Below are positions 1-9,319 of a stretch of DNA of 64,000 nucleotides, in pieces (position 1 is the first letter of the stretch; every line of letters begins with the position of its first letter). The DNA comes from a cyanobacterium PCC 7702. Lineage in GTDB: Bacteria > Cyanobacteriota > Cyanobacteriia > Cyanobacteriales > Nostocaceae. The stretch covers positions 1,717,112 to 1,781,111 of the forward strand of contig KB235926.1 in the NCBI GenBank assembly GCA_000332255.1, written 5' to 3'. The notes under the pieces are model-generated. The model searched no databases and was not told where the DNA came from. It saw only the letters and a list, made by a program, of their open reading frames with translations. Position numbers and translations under genes: made by a program.

Positions 1-1
1 A

Positions 2-2149
2 GAAATTGAACGTCAACCCCTTTGGAACAACCGTAAGCACGAACACGGTCCCTTTGATATCATCGGCGACGTTCACGGTTGTTGCGATGAATTAGAACAA
101 CTGCTGCAAAAACTAGGATACATTAAAGCTAGCAGCATAGCAGAAGTCCGTAATTCTGGCAGTTTGGTTGTTTCCTGTTGTTTTCCTTCTCTTTGGGATA
201 ATGCTCCTACTTACTACCATCCTCAAGGACGCAAAGTTATTTTCTTGGGAGATTTGGTAGACAGAGGTCCGCGTATCCTCGATACTGTTAGGCTAGTGCG
301 CAATATGGTCTTCCAAGGAACGGCTTTGTGCGTTCCTGGCAATCATGAAAACAAGTTACTGCAGAAATTACGAGGTAAAAATGTTAAGGTCAATCACGGT
401 TTGGAGCAAACCCTTGCAGAAATCGCAGCCTTGCCAGAACAAGTGCGCCCAGCCTTTACCAAACAACTCAAAGAGTTCTTAGATTCTTTGGTCAGCCATT
501 ATATCCTGGATGCAGGTCGTTTAGTTGTTGCCCATGCTGGCATGAAGCAGGAGTATCAAGGACGGGGTTCAGCGCAGGTGCGGGAATTTGCGCTCTACGG
601 GGAGAGCGGTGGTGAAATTGAAGAGTTTGGCTTACCTGTTCGCAATAACTGGGCCGTACAGTATCGTGGCGAAGCGATGGTTGTCTACGGACATACCCCA
701 ATTCCGGAAGCACAATGGCTGAATAATACCATTAATATCGATACAGGCTGTGTCTTTGGCGGCAAACTAACAGCCTTGCGTTACCCGGAAAGGGAATTGG
801 TAAGCGTTCCTGCTTTTCGTAGGTACTACGAGTCTGTCAGACCCACTTCCAAAACGGACAGCATCAAGCCAGATACAAGTCAGACTGCTCAACAGCCAGA
901 TGATGATTTGTTGCACGTTGAGGATGTGTTGGGAAAACGCGTTATTAATACTCGCCTTGTGTCTGGGATTACCATTAGCCAAGAAAATGCGATCGCTGCG
1001 ATGGAAGCGATGAGCCGTTTTGCTGTCAATCCTAAATGGCTAATTTACCTACCGCCTGCAATATCGCCTGCAGACGCTTCCACTTTTGAAGCAGAATATC
1101 TGGAACATCCCTCATCGGCTTTTGCTTACTACCAAAGTCAAAAAATAGGGGAAGTTATATGTGAAGAAAAGCACATGGGTTTCCAGGTAGTGGTTATTGT
1201 TTGTCGCGACCAAACAGTAGCCGAGAAACGTTTTGCTGTTGTCGATGAAGGTATCGGTATCTGCTACACCCGGACAGGACAACGCTTTTTCGAAGACACG
1301 AGTTTGCAAACCCAGTTTTTGATGCGCTTAAATACTGCTCTTACTCGCAGTGGCTTTTGGAAAAGATTCGACACTGATTGGGTTTGCTTGGACTGCGAGC
1401 TTATGCCTTGGTCTGCTAAGGCTCAAAGACTGTTGCCAAAACTGTACGCGCCAGTGGGAGTTGCTTCTCGTTTGGCTCTCCACGAGGCTGTCACATTGCT
1501 CGCGAAAGCCAGCGTTCTTGGTTTTGATGTTAACACACAGCTGAAGGATTACCAAAAACGGGTGGAAATGGCTCATCGCTACGTTAGTACCTACCGTCGT
1601 TACTACCAAACTACAAGTAATATTTCTGACTTCCAACTTGTGCCTTTCCATCTCTTGGCTACGGAAAATGCTGTCCACGCCGATAAAGACCATTACTGGC
1701 ACCGGCAAGAAGTAGCAAATATTGCCTCCCACGATTCCCAGCTGCTGTTGGCGACAGGATATAAGGTTATAGATTTGTATAATTCCGACGATTTGGCTGC
1801 AGGTGTGGATTGGTGGAAACAACTAACTGCTCGGGGAAAAGAAGGTATAGTAGTAAAGCCAGTGCCATTTATTGTCAAAGGTGATAGCGGTATCGTACAA
1901 CCGGCAATTAAATGTCGCGGACGGGAATATCTGCGTCTTGTCTACGGTCCAGAGTACGATCTACCTCACAATTGGCAGTACCTGCGTCAAAGAAAATTAT
2001 TGCGCAAGCGTTCCTTGGCAATTCAAGAGTTTGCTTTGGGTATGGAAGCATTGCAACGTTTTGTTACCCGTGCGCCTTTAGCTTTAGTGCATGAATGCGT
2101 TTTCGCTATTCTAGCTTTAGAAAGCGAACCTGTAGATCCAGGACTGTAA
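2..2149 (+). CDS. pnkp: Polynucleotide kinase-phosphatase (Pnkp), 5' end outside window
   Basis: End-healing and sealing enzyme of bacterial RNA repair. The reading frame is open to the window edge, so the gene starts upstream; 715 codons are present, and the N-terminal kinase domain of this family must lie outside. The metallophosphatase domain is clear: GDVHG (nt 65-79), GDLVDRGP, GNHE, HAGM and YGHTP, then the DTGCVFGG segment typical of Pnkp. The C-terminal half is the ligase-like adenylyltransferase; its nucleotidyl-lysine motif reads EEKHMGFQ (Lys codon 1169-1171). From memory the family usually has KHMGSR here, so the SR to FQ change is odd. A partner Hen1 methyltransferase would be expected next to it, but it is not in the window. 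A TTG at 164 is not the start, because a phosphatase motif lies before it. Confidence 0.9.
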   Translation, partial: EIERQPLWNNRKHEHGPFDIIGDVHGCCDELEQLLQKLGYIKASSIAEVRNSGSLVVSCCFPSLWDNAPTYYHPQGRKVIFLGDLVDRGPRILDTVRLVRNMVFQGTALCVPGNHENKLLQKLRGKNVKVNHGLEQTLAEIAALPEQVRPAFTKQLKEFLDSLVSHYILDAGRLVVAHAGMKQEYQGRGSAQVREFALYGESGGEIEEFGLPVRNNWAVQYRGEAMVVYGHTPIPEAQWLNNTINIDTGCVFGGKLTALRYPERELVSVPAFRRYYESVRPTSKTDSIKPDTSQTAQQPDDDLLHVEDVLGKRVINTRLVSGITISQENAIAAMEAMSRFAVNPKWLIYLPPAISPADASTFEAEYLEHPSSAFAYYQSQKIGEVICEEKHMGFQVVVIVCRDQTVAEKRFAVVDEGIGICYTRTGQRFFEDTSLQTQFLMRLNTALTRSGFWKRFDTDWVCLDCELMPWSAKAQRLLPKLYAPVGVASRLALHEAVTLLAKASVLGFDVNTQLKDYQKRVEMAHRYVSTYRRYYQTTSNISDFQLVPFHLLATENAVHADKDHYWHRQEVANIASHDSQLLLATGYKVIDLYNSDDLAAGVDWWKQLTARGKEGIVVKPVPFIVKGDSGIVQPAIKCRGREYLRLVYGPEYDLPHNWQYLRQRKLLRKRSLAIQEFALGMEALQRFVTRAPLALVHECVFAILALESEPVDPGL

Positions 2150-2231
2150 ACAAAAGTTATCCCTTTCAACAATTGCTTGCAATCGCTTAATATGATAATA
2201 AATTAAGAAATATTAAGCTGCAACAACAGCC

Positions 2232-2918
2232 ATGAGTAAAACCGCTTTGAACGTAATCGCTATCTTTGTTTTTCTCATGACTTTTTCTAGCCTGCTGGGA
2301 CCGGTGTTGAATTTATCACCCGCAGTTACTGCTATTACCATCTTTGCGGTATTGGGACTAGCTACAGTTGATACGACAAGCTGGCAAGGTAAGGGTACAA
2401 CTCTATTTTTAGATTGGATAGCAGGCTTTTCTCCCGAACACAGAGAACGCGTTCTCCATCACGAAGCCGGACACTTTCTTGTCGCCTACCTTTTTGATAT
2501 TCCTATTATTGGCTATAGTCTCAGTGCTTGGGAAGCTTGGAAGCAAAAACAGTCAGGACAAGGAGGCGTGAGTTTTAACGACCAAAAGTTAGCCTTGCAG
2601 TTGGAACAAGGTACTATTAGTGCTCAAATGCTGGATCGCTACTGCACTGTTTGGATGGCGGGTATCGCCGCTGAAGCTTTGGTATATAAAAATGTAGAAG
2701 GTGGCAGTGATGACAAAAGCAAGCTAGCTACAGTTTTAACTAGTATGGGTTTTTCTCCGTCTGCTTGCGAGCAGAAACAGCGCTTTTTTGCTTTGCAAGC
2801 TAAAACTCTTTTGCAAAAAAATTGGTCGGCGTATCAAGCATTAGTAAGTGCTATGCGCCAACGAGCTTCAGTGGCAGAGTGCGTGGCTGCACTGAAAAAC
2901 TTTCAACTTCAAAATTGA
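2232..2918 (+). CDS. M41-like (FtsH peptidase family) membrane metalloprotease without AAA domain
   Basis: 228-aa protein with two hydrophobic segments near the N-terminus (about residues 7-27 and 30-46) followed by HEAGH at residues 77-81, the zinc motif of FtsH-type peptidases. Further on, MAGIAAEALVY and GGSDDKSKL resemble the FtsH segment that carries the third zinc ligand, an Asp. No Walker A/B or AAA module is present, so it cannot be an ATP-driven FtsH. Such stand-alone M41-like proteins occur in cyanobacteria and chloroplasts, where function is mostly unassigned. It lies 82 nt after pnkp on the same strand and could be cotranscribed. The peptidase assignment is good; activity and substrate are unknown. 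Confidence 0.75.
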   Translation: MSKTALNVIAIFVFLMTFSSLLGPVLNLSPAVTAITIFAVLGLATVDTTSWQGKGTTLFLDWIAGFSPEHRERVLHHEAGHFLVAYLFDIPIIGYSLSAWEAWKQKQSGQGGVSFNDQKLALQLEQGTISAQMLDRYCTVWMAGIAAEALVYKNVEGGSDDKSKLATVLTSMGFSPSACEQKQRFFALQAKTLLQKNWSAYQALVSAMRQRASVAECVAALKNFQLQN

Positions 2919-2954
2919 TTCTAATATATCTTCTGGGAAGCCGCTCGCTGTTGC

Positions 2955-3989
2955 TCAAGAAGAAACTGCCCGCAGGTGAGAAACTTGTTGGGGAAAATAG
3001 TTTTCACTTTTGCAACCTACTACGCAGTTCCGTCCAGCTGCTTTTGCTTGTAACAAAAATCGGTCGGCGCGTTCTAGTAAGCTCAGACCGTTGCCATCAT
3101 CTTCTGGCTGCAGACATGATATTCCCAGACTTATAGTAACATTAATTAAAAGCTGATTGTCAATGGCAAAGGCTTCTTCGCTAACTATGCGATTGAGACG
3201 ACGCGCTACGAGGAGTGCTTCTTCACAAGCGGTATTGCTGAGAATAATCACAAATTCCTCTCCGCCATAACGAAAAGGAATATCCTGGTATCGCAGATTT
3301 TGCCGCAATCGCTTCGCCAGTAACTGTAAAAGGCGATCGCCTACTAAATGACCGTAGGTATCGTTAACTTTTTTAAAATAATCTACATCTAAAATTATTA
3401 AACTCAGGGAAGTCTTGTAATAGCGAGCTTTTTGAATTTGCCTGGGTAATTCCCAGTCTAAAGCACGGCGGTTGCTCAATTCTGTCAGGGAATCAGCAAG
3501 AGCGATCGCCGATAAAAGCTCGTTGGTTCTCATTAAATCCCGATATTTTTGTGCTTTTCGCAAACCTACTGTTAATTGCGCTAGCAGTAAGCGCTGGTTT
3601 ACTGTTAATTTTTTGACAGATGCCTCCGTATTATCCTCCAATAACCAAATATAAGCATCTGCTCCCTGCTTGAGAGCGATCGCTGTCATATCAAATTCCC
3701 ACTCCCAGCCATACTGACTTTTACCAACAAGTAGCTGGGGACGATCCTCTAACAAAATACAGTATATCCAAGATAGCTTTGCTTGCTCTTTCAGCCAGCT
3801 GCACAGTTGGATGCTGCCATCACAACTGGCTTGAATTAGAATTATATCCGGCGGTGTAATTTGAATGTAGCACACTGCCTGATTAATATTATTTATAACC
3901 TCTAGGTTAAAAGTACTTGGGTCGCGGATCTGATCCGGAAGTGTAGCGATAAGGTTTTTGCTTCCAAAGACCAGAATAGAAATTTTCAT
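2955..3989 (-). CDS. Diguanylate cyclase with degenerate receiver domain
   Basis: 344-aa cytosolic signalling protein. The C-terminal GGDEF domain (about 160-325) has metal-binding D201 and D203, an active-site GGEEF at 242-246, and a product-inhibition I-site RYQD at 233-236, so it should make cyclic di-GMP from GTP and be feedback-inhibited. Residues 1-125 look like a response-regulator receiver fold, but the acidic pair near the N-terminus is missing and the expected phospho-acceptor position (in PDIILIQAS) is Gln53. It therefore cannot be phosphorylated in the usual way and is best read as a pseudo-receiver. No histidine kinase lies nearby. Confidence 0.88.
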   Translation of the reverse strand: MKISILVFGSKNLIATLPDQIRDPSTFNLEVINNINQAVCYIQITPPDIILIQASCDGSIQLCSWLKEQAKLSWIYCILLEDRPQLLVGKSQYGWEWEFDMTAIALKQGADAYIWLLEDNTEASVKKLTVNQRLLLAQLTVGLRKAQKYRDLMRTNELLSAIALADSLTELSNRRALDWELPRQIQKARYYKTSLSLIILDVDYFKKVNDTYGHLVGDRLLQLLAKRLRQNLRYQDIPFRYGGEEFVIILSNTACEEALLVARRLNRIVSEEAFAIDNQLLINVTISLGISCLQPEDDGNGLSLLERADRFLLQAKAAGRNCVVGCKSENYFPQQVSHLRAVSS

Positions 3990-4208
3990 TGCTTTGTTTT
4001 TTGCCCTATATTAACTTCAAGGATATAATCCTGGTCAAATTTCATTAGCTTTTCTGCTATCGATGTATTTAAGATCTAGTCCTCCCATTAACACTTAGTT
4101 GCCAATTTCATCTCCTCTCATACCTTTAGTGATACTTTGTTACTACAGCGACGGAAGTTAAAATTTCTGATACCTAAATTTCTGCCCTTTACTTTCTTAT
4201 CTAAAACA

Positions 4209-4250
4209 TTGACACCCTCACTGTAGCTTTAGCCACGGTGATTCCAAGAA
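4209..4250 (-). other. Right-end hairpin of the TnpB element, likely 3' part of its omega RNA
   Basis: Read on the minus strand, the tnpB stop is followed by a stem-loop of about 9 bp with one mismatch and loop TAAA, then the TCAA end. In TnpB systems the guide RNA spans the 3' end of tnpB and this right end, and the bases just past TCAA act as guide. Here these would be TGTTTTAGATAAGAAA (4208 down to 4193). Hairpin and TCAA are seen directly; expression as an RNA is inference. Confidence 0.5.
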
Positions 4251-5426
4251 TCACTTCTTGGGCTTCCTCTTTCCACGACTCGGCTTACATTGAGGAGTTT
4301 CCTCACCAATGCAGAGGTCGATGTCTCCAGAGGCGTGAGTTCCCGTGTACCCCACGGTACGAAGTGCAAGTTCCAAGATGTTCAAAACCAACCCACAATG
4401 ATGACATTTATGAGTTCTTGTGCTCAAAGACTTCTTGACAATTCCCCCACACTTGGAGCAGTTAGTACTGGTATAGTGCGGTGGGACGGCAACCGTTAAC
4501 ACTCCGAACACCTTGCCAAAATATGCCAACCATTGACGGAATACAGACCATGCAGCATCGGAAATAGACTTAGCCAGTTTCTTGTTCCTGACCATGTTTT
4601 GCACCTGCAAGTCCTCATAGGCAACCAAGTCGTTAGACTGGACTGGGCACCTTGCCAACTTCACGGCAAAGTCTTTACGCTGCCTACTTACCTTCAGGTG
4701 CTTTCGACTCAAGCGGTTTGTTGCTTTAACTGTATTTTTCGAGCCTTTTTGAGTTCTGGAAAGTCTCTTGCTCAACCGCTTCAGAGCTTTTTCGGACTTC
4801 CTGAGATGTCGTGGATTCTCAACAGTTTGCCCGTTACTATCTGTATAGAAGTGGTTCAATCCCGCATCAATACCAATAGTTTTACCTGTTGGTTCTCGTC
4901 TTTCTACTCCTTCTTGGTTAATGCAAAACTGAACATAGTATCTATCGGCACGACCCACAACCCGAACTCGCTTAATTTGCTCTAACTGATAGAAGTGCAA
5001 ATTACGAGGAGCCCACATCTTAAAGCTTCCGGCTTTGAACCCATCGGTGAAAGTTATAGTTCTTCTATCCTCCGATAGCTTCCAGCCACAAGTCTTGTAT
5101 TCAACACAACCATGTGTTTGATGCTTCTTAAATCGTGGGAAACCTTTTTTCTTTGCCTTCTTTTTGCAGTTGTCGTCAAACCGAGCAATAACAGACCAAG
5201 CCCGTTCAGCCCAAGCCTGACGAGCCATAGAATTGAGCTTGTTCGCCCAAGAGAATTCATCAGTCAGAACTTTGCAATAAGCGCTCAGTTCGTATCGCCC
5301 GATTGCTTTGTTCTCGATCCAGTATTTGATGCAACAGTTGCGGACAAAACGTGCAGTAGGAATCGCTTCATCAAGCTTTTCGTATTGATGCTTTTCGCCC
5401 TCAAGTTTTGCTTCAAATACCAGCAT
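4251..5426 (-). CDS. tnpB: TnpB (IS605 OrfB) lacking the RuvC-III motif
   Basis: 391-aa RNA-guided nuclease-family protein. RuvC-I Asp is D187 (GIDAGLNHF) and RuvC-II Glu is E271 (AYEDLQVQN). The four-Cys zinc finger is C323, C326, C341 and C344. In the family the zinc finger is followed by CGLVxDRDxNAAxNIL, which carries the third catalytic Asp. Here CGLVL runs straight into NILELALRT, as if about eight codons (24 nt) had been removed in frame. The rest of the C-terminus and the stop are intact. The protein should still fold and bind RNA, but is predicted nuclease-dead. ATG start at 5426. Either recent decay or a guided DNA-binding role would fit. Confidence 0.88.
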   Translation of the reverse strand: MLVFEAKLEGEKHQYEKLDEAIPTARFVRNCCIKYWIENKAIGRYELSAYCKVLTDEFSWANKLNSMARQAWAERAWSVIARFDDNCKKKAKKKGFPRFKKHQTHGCVEYKTCGWKLSEDRRTITFTDGFKAGSFKMWAPRNLHFYQLEQIKRVRVVGRADRYYVQFCINQEGVERREPTGKTIGIDAGLNHFYTDSNGQTVENPRHLRKSEKALKRLSKRLSRTQKGSKNTVKATNRLSRKHLKVSRQRKDFAVKLARCPVQSNDLVAYEDLQVQNMVRNKKLAKSISDAAWSVFRQWLAYFGKVFGVLTVAVPPHYTSTNCSKCGGIVKKSLSTRTHKCHHCGLVLNILELALRTVGYTGTHASGDIDLCIGEETPQCKPSRGKRKPKK

Positions 5427-5513
5427 TTACGTTGTTGCTCTTAATATAAATTATTCTATTCTGAACACAGAAATAGGAAAAGTCCCCTAGAAGGGAGAGG
5501 CTTTAGACCCATT

Positions 5514-6065
5514 GTTTTCGATAAATATACTGAATCCTCCTTCCGAAAATACAACTATTACTGTAATTTACAGGAGTCAGTTTTTGTAATTATTCTCTAT
5601 CGGGCAATTTTTATTAATCTCCAGTTTTTTGTGGCAAACTTTAAATAATATTATTTTTCGTTGCCGATTATGATTTTATCTTTGATTATTGCATCCGTAA
5701 AAACCACTAAGTACTTAGCTGCTACGTTTAACCTGTCAATTGAAAGTAATTCATTTTTTATAACTTGCCCTTCTTGTCAAATTCACTATTCAATGGTGAG
5801 TCTTCAATAAATAACTAATGGCTGATTTCTTTCCCAGATCAGGGCTAATCTTAAAATATTTATTTAGGTGGAAAATGTGATACTCTTCAGTAGTGCAAGT
5901 TTCTACGTAATATTATATATTAGCAAGGCTGCCAAAAAAAGATCCCGAAGAAAAAATTAAGAAATTTTGCCAATCGCTTGGGTTATTGTCAGGATTGCCC
6001 CTTTAGCAAGGGGCGAAAAGGTTGGTAGGTTAAAGATTTAACAGTAGCCAAGCCATGAGCGGGAT
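5514..6065. other. Gene-free stretch between the TnpB element and the copper chaperone
   Basis: AT-rich sequence with no convincing reading frame on either strand. The only clear structure is the hairpin at 5997-6014, listed separately. I see no further repeats, tRNA or riboswitch. Confidence 0.5.
5997..6014 (-). terminator. Hairpin downstream of the copper chaperone gene
   Basis: Perfect 7-bp stem GCCCCTT / AAGGGGC with loop TAGC, 52 nt past the stop of the chaperone gene. It has no T-run on either strand, so it is a weak terminator candidate or a 3' stabiliser. Confidence 0.35.
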
Positions 6066-6269
6066 TTATTGGCAGCCCTCAATTTCGTAACCAGCGGCGA
6101 CAATAGCTTGTTTGATAGACTCTTCCGAGGCCTTGGATTCTACAGTAACAGTTTTAGCTTTGACATCTACCTCGACTTTCGCGTCAGGTTCCATAGTGTG
6201 GATAGATTCGGCGATCGTTTCAGCACAACCAGAACAAGCTATGTTGGGAACTTTCAATTTCAATGCCAT
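6066..6269 (-). CDS. Copper chaperone / heavy-metal-associated domain protein
   Basis: 67-aa single-domain HMA protein of the Atx1/CopZ type. The metal site is MxC-like: NIACSGC with C12 and C15. These small proteins hand Cu(I) to P-type ATPases such as those supplying plastocyanin and cytochrome oxidase in thylakoids. The ATG at 6269 is preferred over an upstream TTG at 6281, because GAGG sits 6-7 nt before the ATG and HMA chaperones begin just before the first beta-strand. It is divergent from alaS, with no copper ATPase next to it. Met of the usual MxCxxC is replaced by Ile. Confidence 0.9.
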   Translation of the reverse strand: MALKLKVPNIACSGCAETIAESIHTMEPDAKVEVDVKAKTVTVESKASEESIKQAIVAAGYEIEGCQ

Positions 6270-6473
6270 GAATAACCTCAATATCTACAAGATGTACCAT
6301 GGTTGTCAAAGTATATCTTAATGGAATTAAAGAAGGATCCCTTATCTTGCTAGAGTAAGGAGATTGTACTGTTTGAAAAAGGTTTGCAGCTAGCAACAGA
6401 TTCAAACAAAATGTCAGAATTAGGATTATCTCCTAGTTTTGTGATTTCACGGTTTTACACTTTCATCCCTCCC

Positions 6474-9119
6474 ATGTCTTACAATCCCCCCTACAAGAGC
6501 GGTAATGAAATTCGTACCCTGTTTCTTGACTTTTACGCCCAAAGGGGACACCAAATTTTGCCAAGTGCGTCCCTAGTTCCAGAAGACCCAACCGTACTGC
6601 TGACGATCGCGGGGATGCTACCGTTTAAACCAATATTTTTGGGACAGCGGACGCCAGAATTCAAACGCGTTACAACTTGCCAAAAATGCATCCGTACTAA
6701 CGACATAGAAAATGTCGGACGCACCAAAAGGCATCATACGTTCTTTGAAATGTTAGGTAACTTTAGTTTTGGCGACTATTTCAAAGAACAAGCGATCGCT
6801 TGGGGTTGGGAAATTTCCACAACTGTGTTCAACTTGCCTCCAGAACGTCTTGTGGTCAGCGTTTATGAAGAAGACGACGAAGCTTACGTTATTTGGCGAG
6901 ATCGCATTGGCGTTCCAGAAAAAAGAATCAAACGCATGGGTGCAAGTGATAACTTCTGGAATTCTGGGCCAACAGGTCCTTGTGGTCCCTGTTCGGAGAT
7001 ATACTACGATTTTCATCCCGAACGCGGCGACGACAATATAGATTTGGAGGACGACACCCGCTTTATCGAGTTCTACAACCTAGTATTTATGGAATACAAC
7101 CGGGACGCAGAAGGTAATCTCACACCCCTTGCTAGTAAGAACATCGATACCGGTATGGGTTTGGAGCGTATGGCGCAAATCCTCCAAAAAGTTCCCAATA
7201 ATTATGAAACAGACTTAATTTTCCCTATTATCAAAGAAGCAGCAGAAATTGCTGGTATTGACTACTATCAAGCGGACGAAAAAAAACAAATTTCCCTCAA
7301 AATTATTGGCGATCACACTCGCGCTGTAGTTCACATGATCGGCGATGAAATTCGCGCTTCTAATGTGGGAAGAGGTTACGTACTGCGGCGCTTGATTCGG
7401 CGTTTGGTACGTCACGGACGCTTGATTGGTATTAGCGGCGAATTTACAACCCAGGTTGCAGAAGTTGCTATTTCTCTTGCGGAAGGTGCTTATCCCCACC
7501 TGTGCCTGCGGGAAAATGCCATCAAAGCAGAATTGCACCAGGAAGAATCTCGCTTTCTACAAACCTTGGAAAGAGGCGAAAAACTGCTTGCAGAAATTAT
7601 TGCCGAGTTGCGACAGCAAAAAAATAACCAAATTAGCGGCGAAGACGCTTTTACTTTGTTTGATACCTACGGTTTCCCCTTGGAACTTACCCAAGAAATA
7701 GCGGCGGAAAACAACCTGACGGTCGATGTTGACGGTTTCAATATCGCAATGGAAAGACAAAGACAGCGCGCCAGAGTTGCCCGCGAAACGATTGACTTAA
7801 CAGTACAAGGTTCTCTCGACAAACTCGCCGAACACATTCACGCCACAGAATTTTTGGGTTACGTGCAACCAATAGCTACCGCAAAAGTCGAAGCAATACT
7901 GGTGGATGGTCTTTTCCAAGAAGAAGCAACTTTTGGAACCGAAGTGCAAATTGTCCTGGATCGGACTCCGTTTTATGCAGAATCGGGAGGACAAATTGGC
8001 GACAAGGGTTATATTTCTGGTGAAGGTGTGGTTGTTACGATTCACGATGTCAAAAAAGAATCAGACTTTTTCGTACACTTTGGTCGCATCGAACGAGGAA
8101 CGCTAAGAGTAGGAGACACTGTTACTGCTCAAATAGACCGCGCCTGTAGGCGTCGCCTACAAGCAAATCATACTGCGACTCACCTACTGCAAGCGGCGTT
8201 AAAGAAAATAATTGATGATTCCATCTCTCAGGCAGGTTCCTTGGTAGCATTCGATCGCTTGCGCTTTGACTTCAACTTTTCCCGTCCCCTGACGCCAGAA
8301 GAGATACAGCAAGTTGAGGAACAAGTCAATACTTGGATTGGAGAAGCTCATCCTGCGCACGTGGAAATTATGCCTTTAGCAGAAGCAAAAGCCAAGGGCG
8401 CGATCGCCATGTTTGGAGAAAAGTATGGCGAAAAAGTACGTGTCATCGATTTTCCTGGTGTGTCAATGGAATTGTGTGGCGGAACCCACGTTAACAACAC
8501 CGCCGAAATTGGCGTTTTCAAAATTATTTCTGAAACTGGTGTTGCTTCGGGAGTAAGGCGAATTGAAGCTGTTTCCGGTCCGGCTGTGCTAGACTACCTA
8601 AATGTTCGCGATAAAGTAGTCAAGGATTTGAGCGACAGATTCAAAGTCAAACCGGAAGAACTACCAGAAAGAATCACAGCTTTGCAAAATGAACTCAAAG
8701 CCGCTCAAAAAGAACTAGAAGCCCTCAAGTCCCAACTTGCGATCGCCAAATCTGACAGCCTGCTGACAACAGTTGAAACTGTAGGCGATTATAAAATTCT
8801 GGTCGCCCAAATCGAAGGCGCCGACGCCCCCTCACTGCAAACCGCTGCAGAACGCTTGCAGCAAAAACTTGGTGCTGGTGCAGCTGTGGTACTTGGTTCT
8901 GTTGTCGAAGGTGGAAAAGTTAGTTTAGTTGCAGCCTTCTCACCAGAGATTAACAAAAAAGGCTTGCAAGCCGGAAAATTTATTGGTGCGATCGCCAAAA
9001 TTTGCGGTGGTGGCGGTGGTGGACGTTCCAACCTCGCCCAAGCTGGTGGACGCGATGCGAGTAAATTACCACAGGCCCTAGAGCAAGCTAAAACGGAATT
9101 ACTTGCACAGTTAACTTAA
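6474..9119 (+). CDS. alaS: Alanyl-tRNA synthetase
   Basis: 881-aa class II synthetase, full length for the family, that charges tRNA-Ala with alanine. The N-terminal catalytic core carries [16 protein letters not shown] and [15 protein letters not shown]. The editing domain has the zinc motif H566-x3-H570 (HTATH) and C668-x3-H672 (CGGTH), which clears mischarged Ser and Gly. The C-Ala domain ends with a Gly-rich stretch before RSNLAQAGG. The ATG at 6474 ([14 protein letters not shown]) matches the usual N-terminus, so the ATG at 6384 would add 30 unlikely residues. No Shine-Dalgarno is visible. It stands alone as a transcription unit. Confidence 0.97.
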   Translation: MSYNPPYKSGNEIRTLFLDFYAQRGHQILPSASLVPEDPTVLLTIAGMLPFKPIFLGQRTPEFKRVTTCQKCIRTNDIENVGRTKRHHTFFEMLGNFSFGDYFKEQAIAWGWEISTTVFNLPPERLVVSVYEEDDEAYVIWRDRIGVPEKRIKRMGASDNFWNSGPTGPCGPCSEIYYDFHPERGDDNIDLEDDTRFIEFYNLVFMEYNRDAEGNLTPLASKNIDTGMGLERMAQILQKVPNNYETDLIFPIIKEAAEIAGIDYYQADEKKQISLKIIGDHTRAVVHMIGDEIRASNVGRGYVLRRLIRRLVRHGRLIGISGEFTTQVAEVAISLAEGAYPHLCLRENAIKAELHQEESRFLQTLERGEKLLAEIIAELRQQKNNQISGEDAFTLFDTYGFPLELTQEIAAENNLTVDVDGFNIAMERQRQRARVARETIDLTVQGSLDKLAEHIHATEFLGYVQPIATAKVEAILVDGLFQEEATFGTEVQIVLDRTPFYAESGGQIGDKGYISGEGVVVTIHDVKKESDFFVHFGRIERGTLRVGDTVTAQIDRACRRRLQANHTATHLLQAALKKIIDDSISQAGSLVAFDRLRFDFNFSRPLTPEEIQQVEEQVNTWIGEAHPAHVEIMPLAEAKAKGAIAMFGEKYGEKVRVIDFPGVSMELCGGTHVNNTAEIGVFKIISETGVASGVRRIEAVSGPAVLDYLNVRDKVVKDLSDRFKVKPEELPERITALQNELKAAQKELEALKSQLAIAKSDSLLTTVETVGDYKILVAQIEGADAPSLQTAAERLQQKLGAGAAVVLGSVVEGGKVSLVAAFSPEINKKGLQAGKFIGAIAKICGGGGGGRSNLAQAGGRDASKLPQALEQAKTELLAQLT

Positions 9120-9159
9120 GGCTCTTATGACGAGTAATTCATGCTTGAGTGTTCGCAAT

Positions 9160-9176
9160 AAGGGCTTTAAGCCCTT
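9160..9176 (+). terminator. Inverted repeat after alaS
   Basis: Near-perfect palindrome AAGGGCTT-T-AAGCCCTT 40 nt past the alaS stop. It could form a hairpin of about 6-7 bp but is not followed by a T-run, so it is a weak terminator candidate. Confidence 0.3.
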
Positions 9177-9319
9177 TACACCCCCCACCTTCAGCGATAA
9201 ATCGCTCACTACAAACAATTAGAAAAATCTACTATCCCTCCTAAAATAAATTCTCATCAGTTTAAACTAGAGTAAAATCCACAAATATTGCTTAATTTTC
9301 TTAACAAAGGTGGTAACAA

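Larger units (their letters stand above)
4209..5513 (-). mobile_element. TnpB-only IS200/IS605-type element (IS1341-like)
   Basis: A single tnpB gene is flanked by IS200/IS605-like ends. At the right end, after the tnpB stop on the minus strand, an imperfect hairpin (arms 4219-4227 and 4232-4240) is followed by GGGTGTCAA, whose terminal TCAA (4209-4212) resembles the right cleavage site of this superfamily. On the left, before the tnpB start, GGGTCTAAAGCCTCTCCC (minus strand, about 5496-5513) precedes a weak stem around 5483-5498. No tnpA transposase is present, so the element would depend on a TnpA elsewhere. The right boundary is well supported; the left boundary is approximate. Confidence 0.6.

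Noticed and set aside
6282-6309. Promoter (TTGACA with a poor -10) for the copper chaperone
   Set aside because: It would start transcription only a few bases before the ATG, leaving no room for the visible ribosome site.
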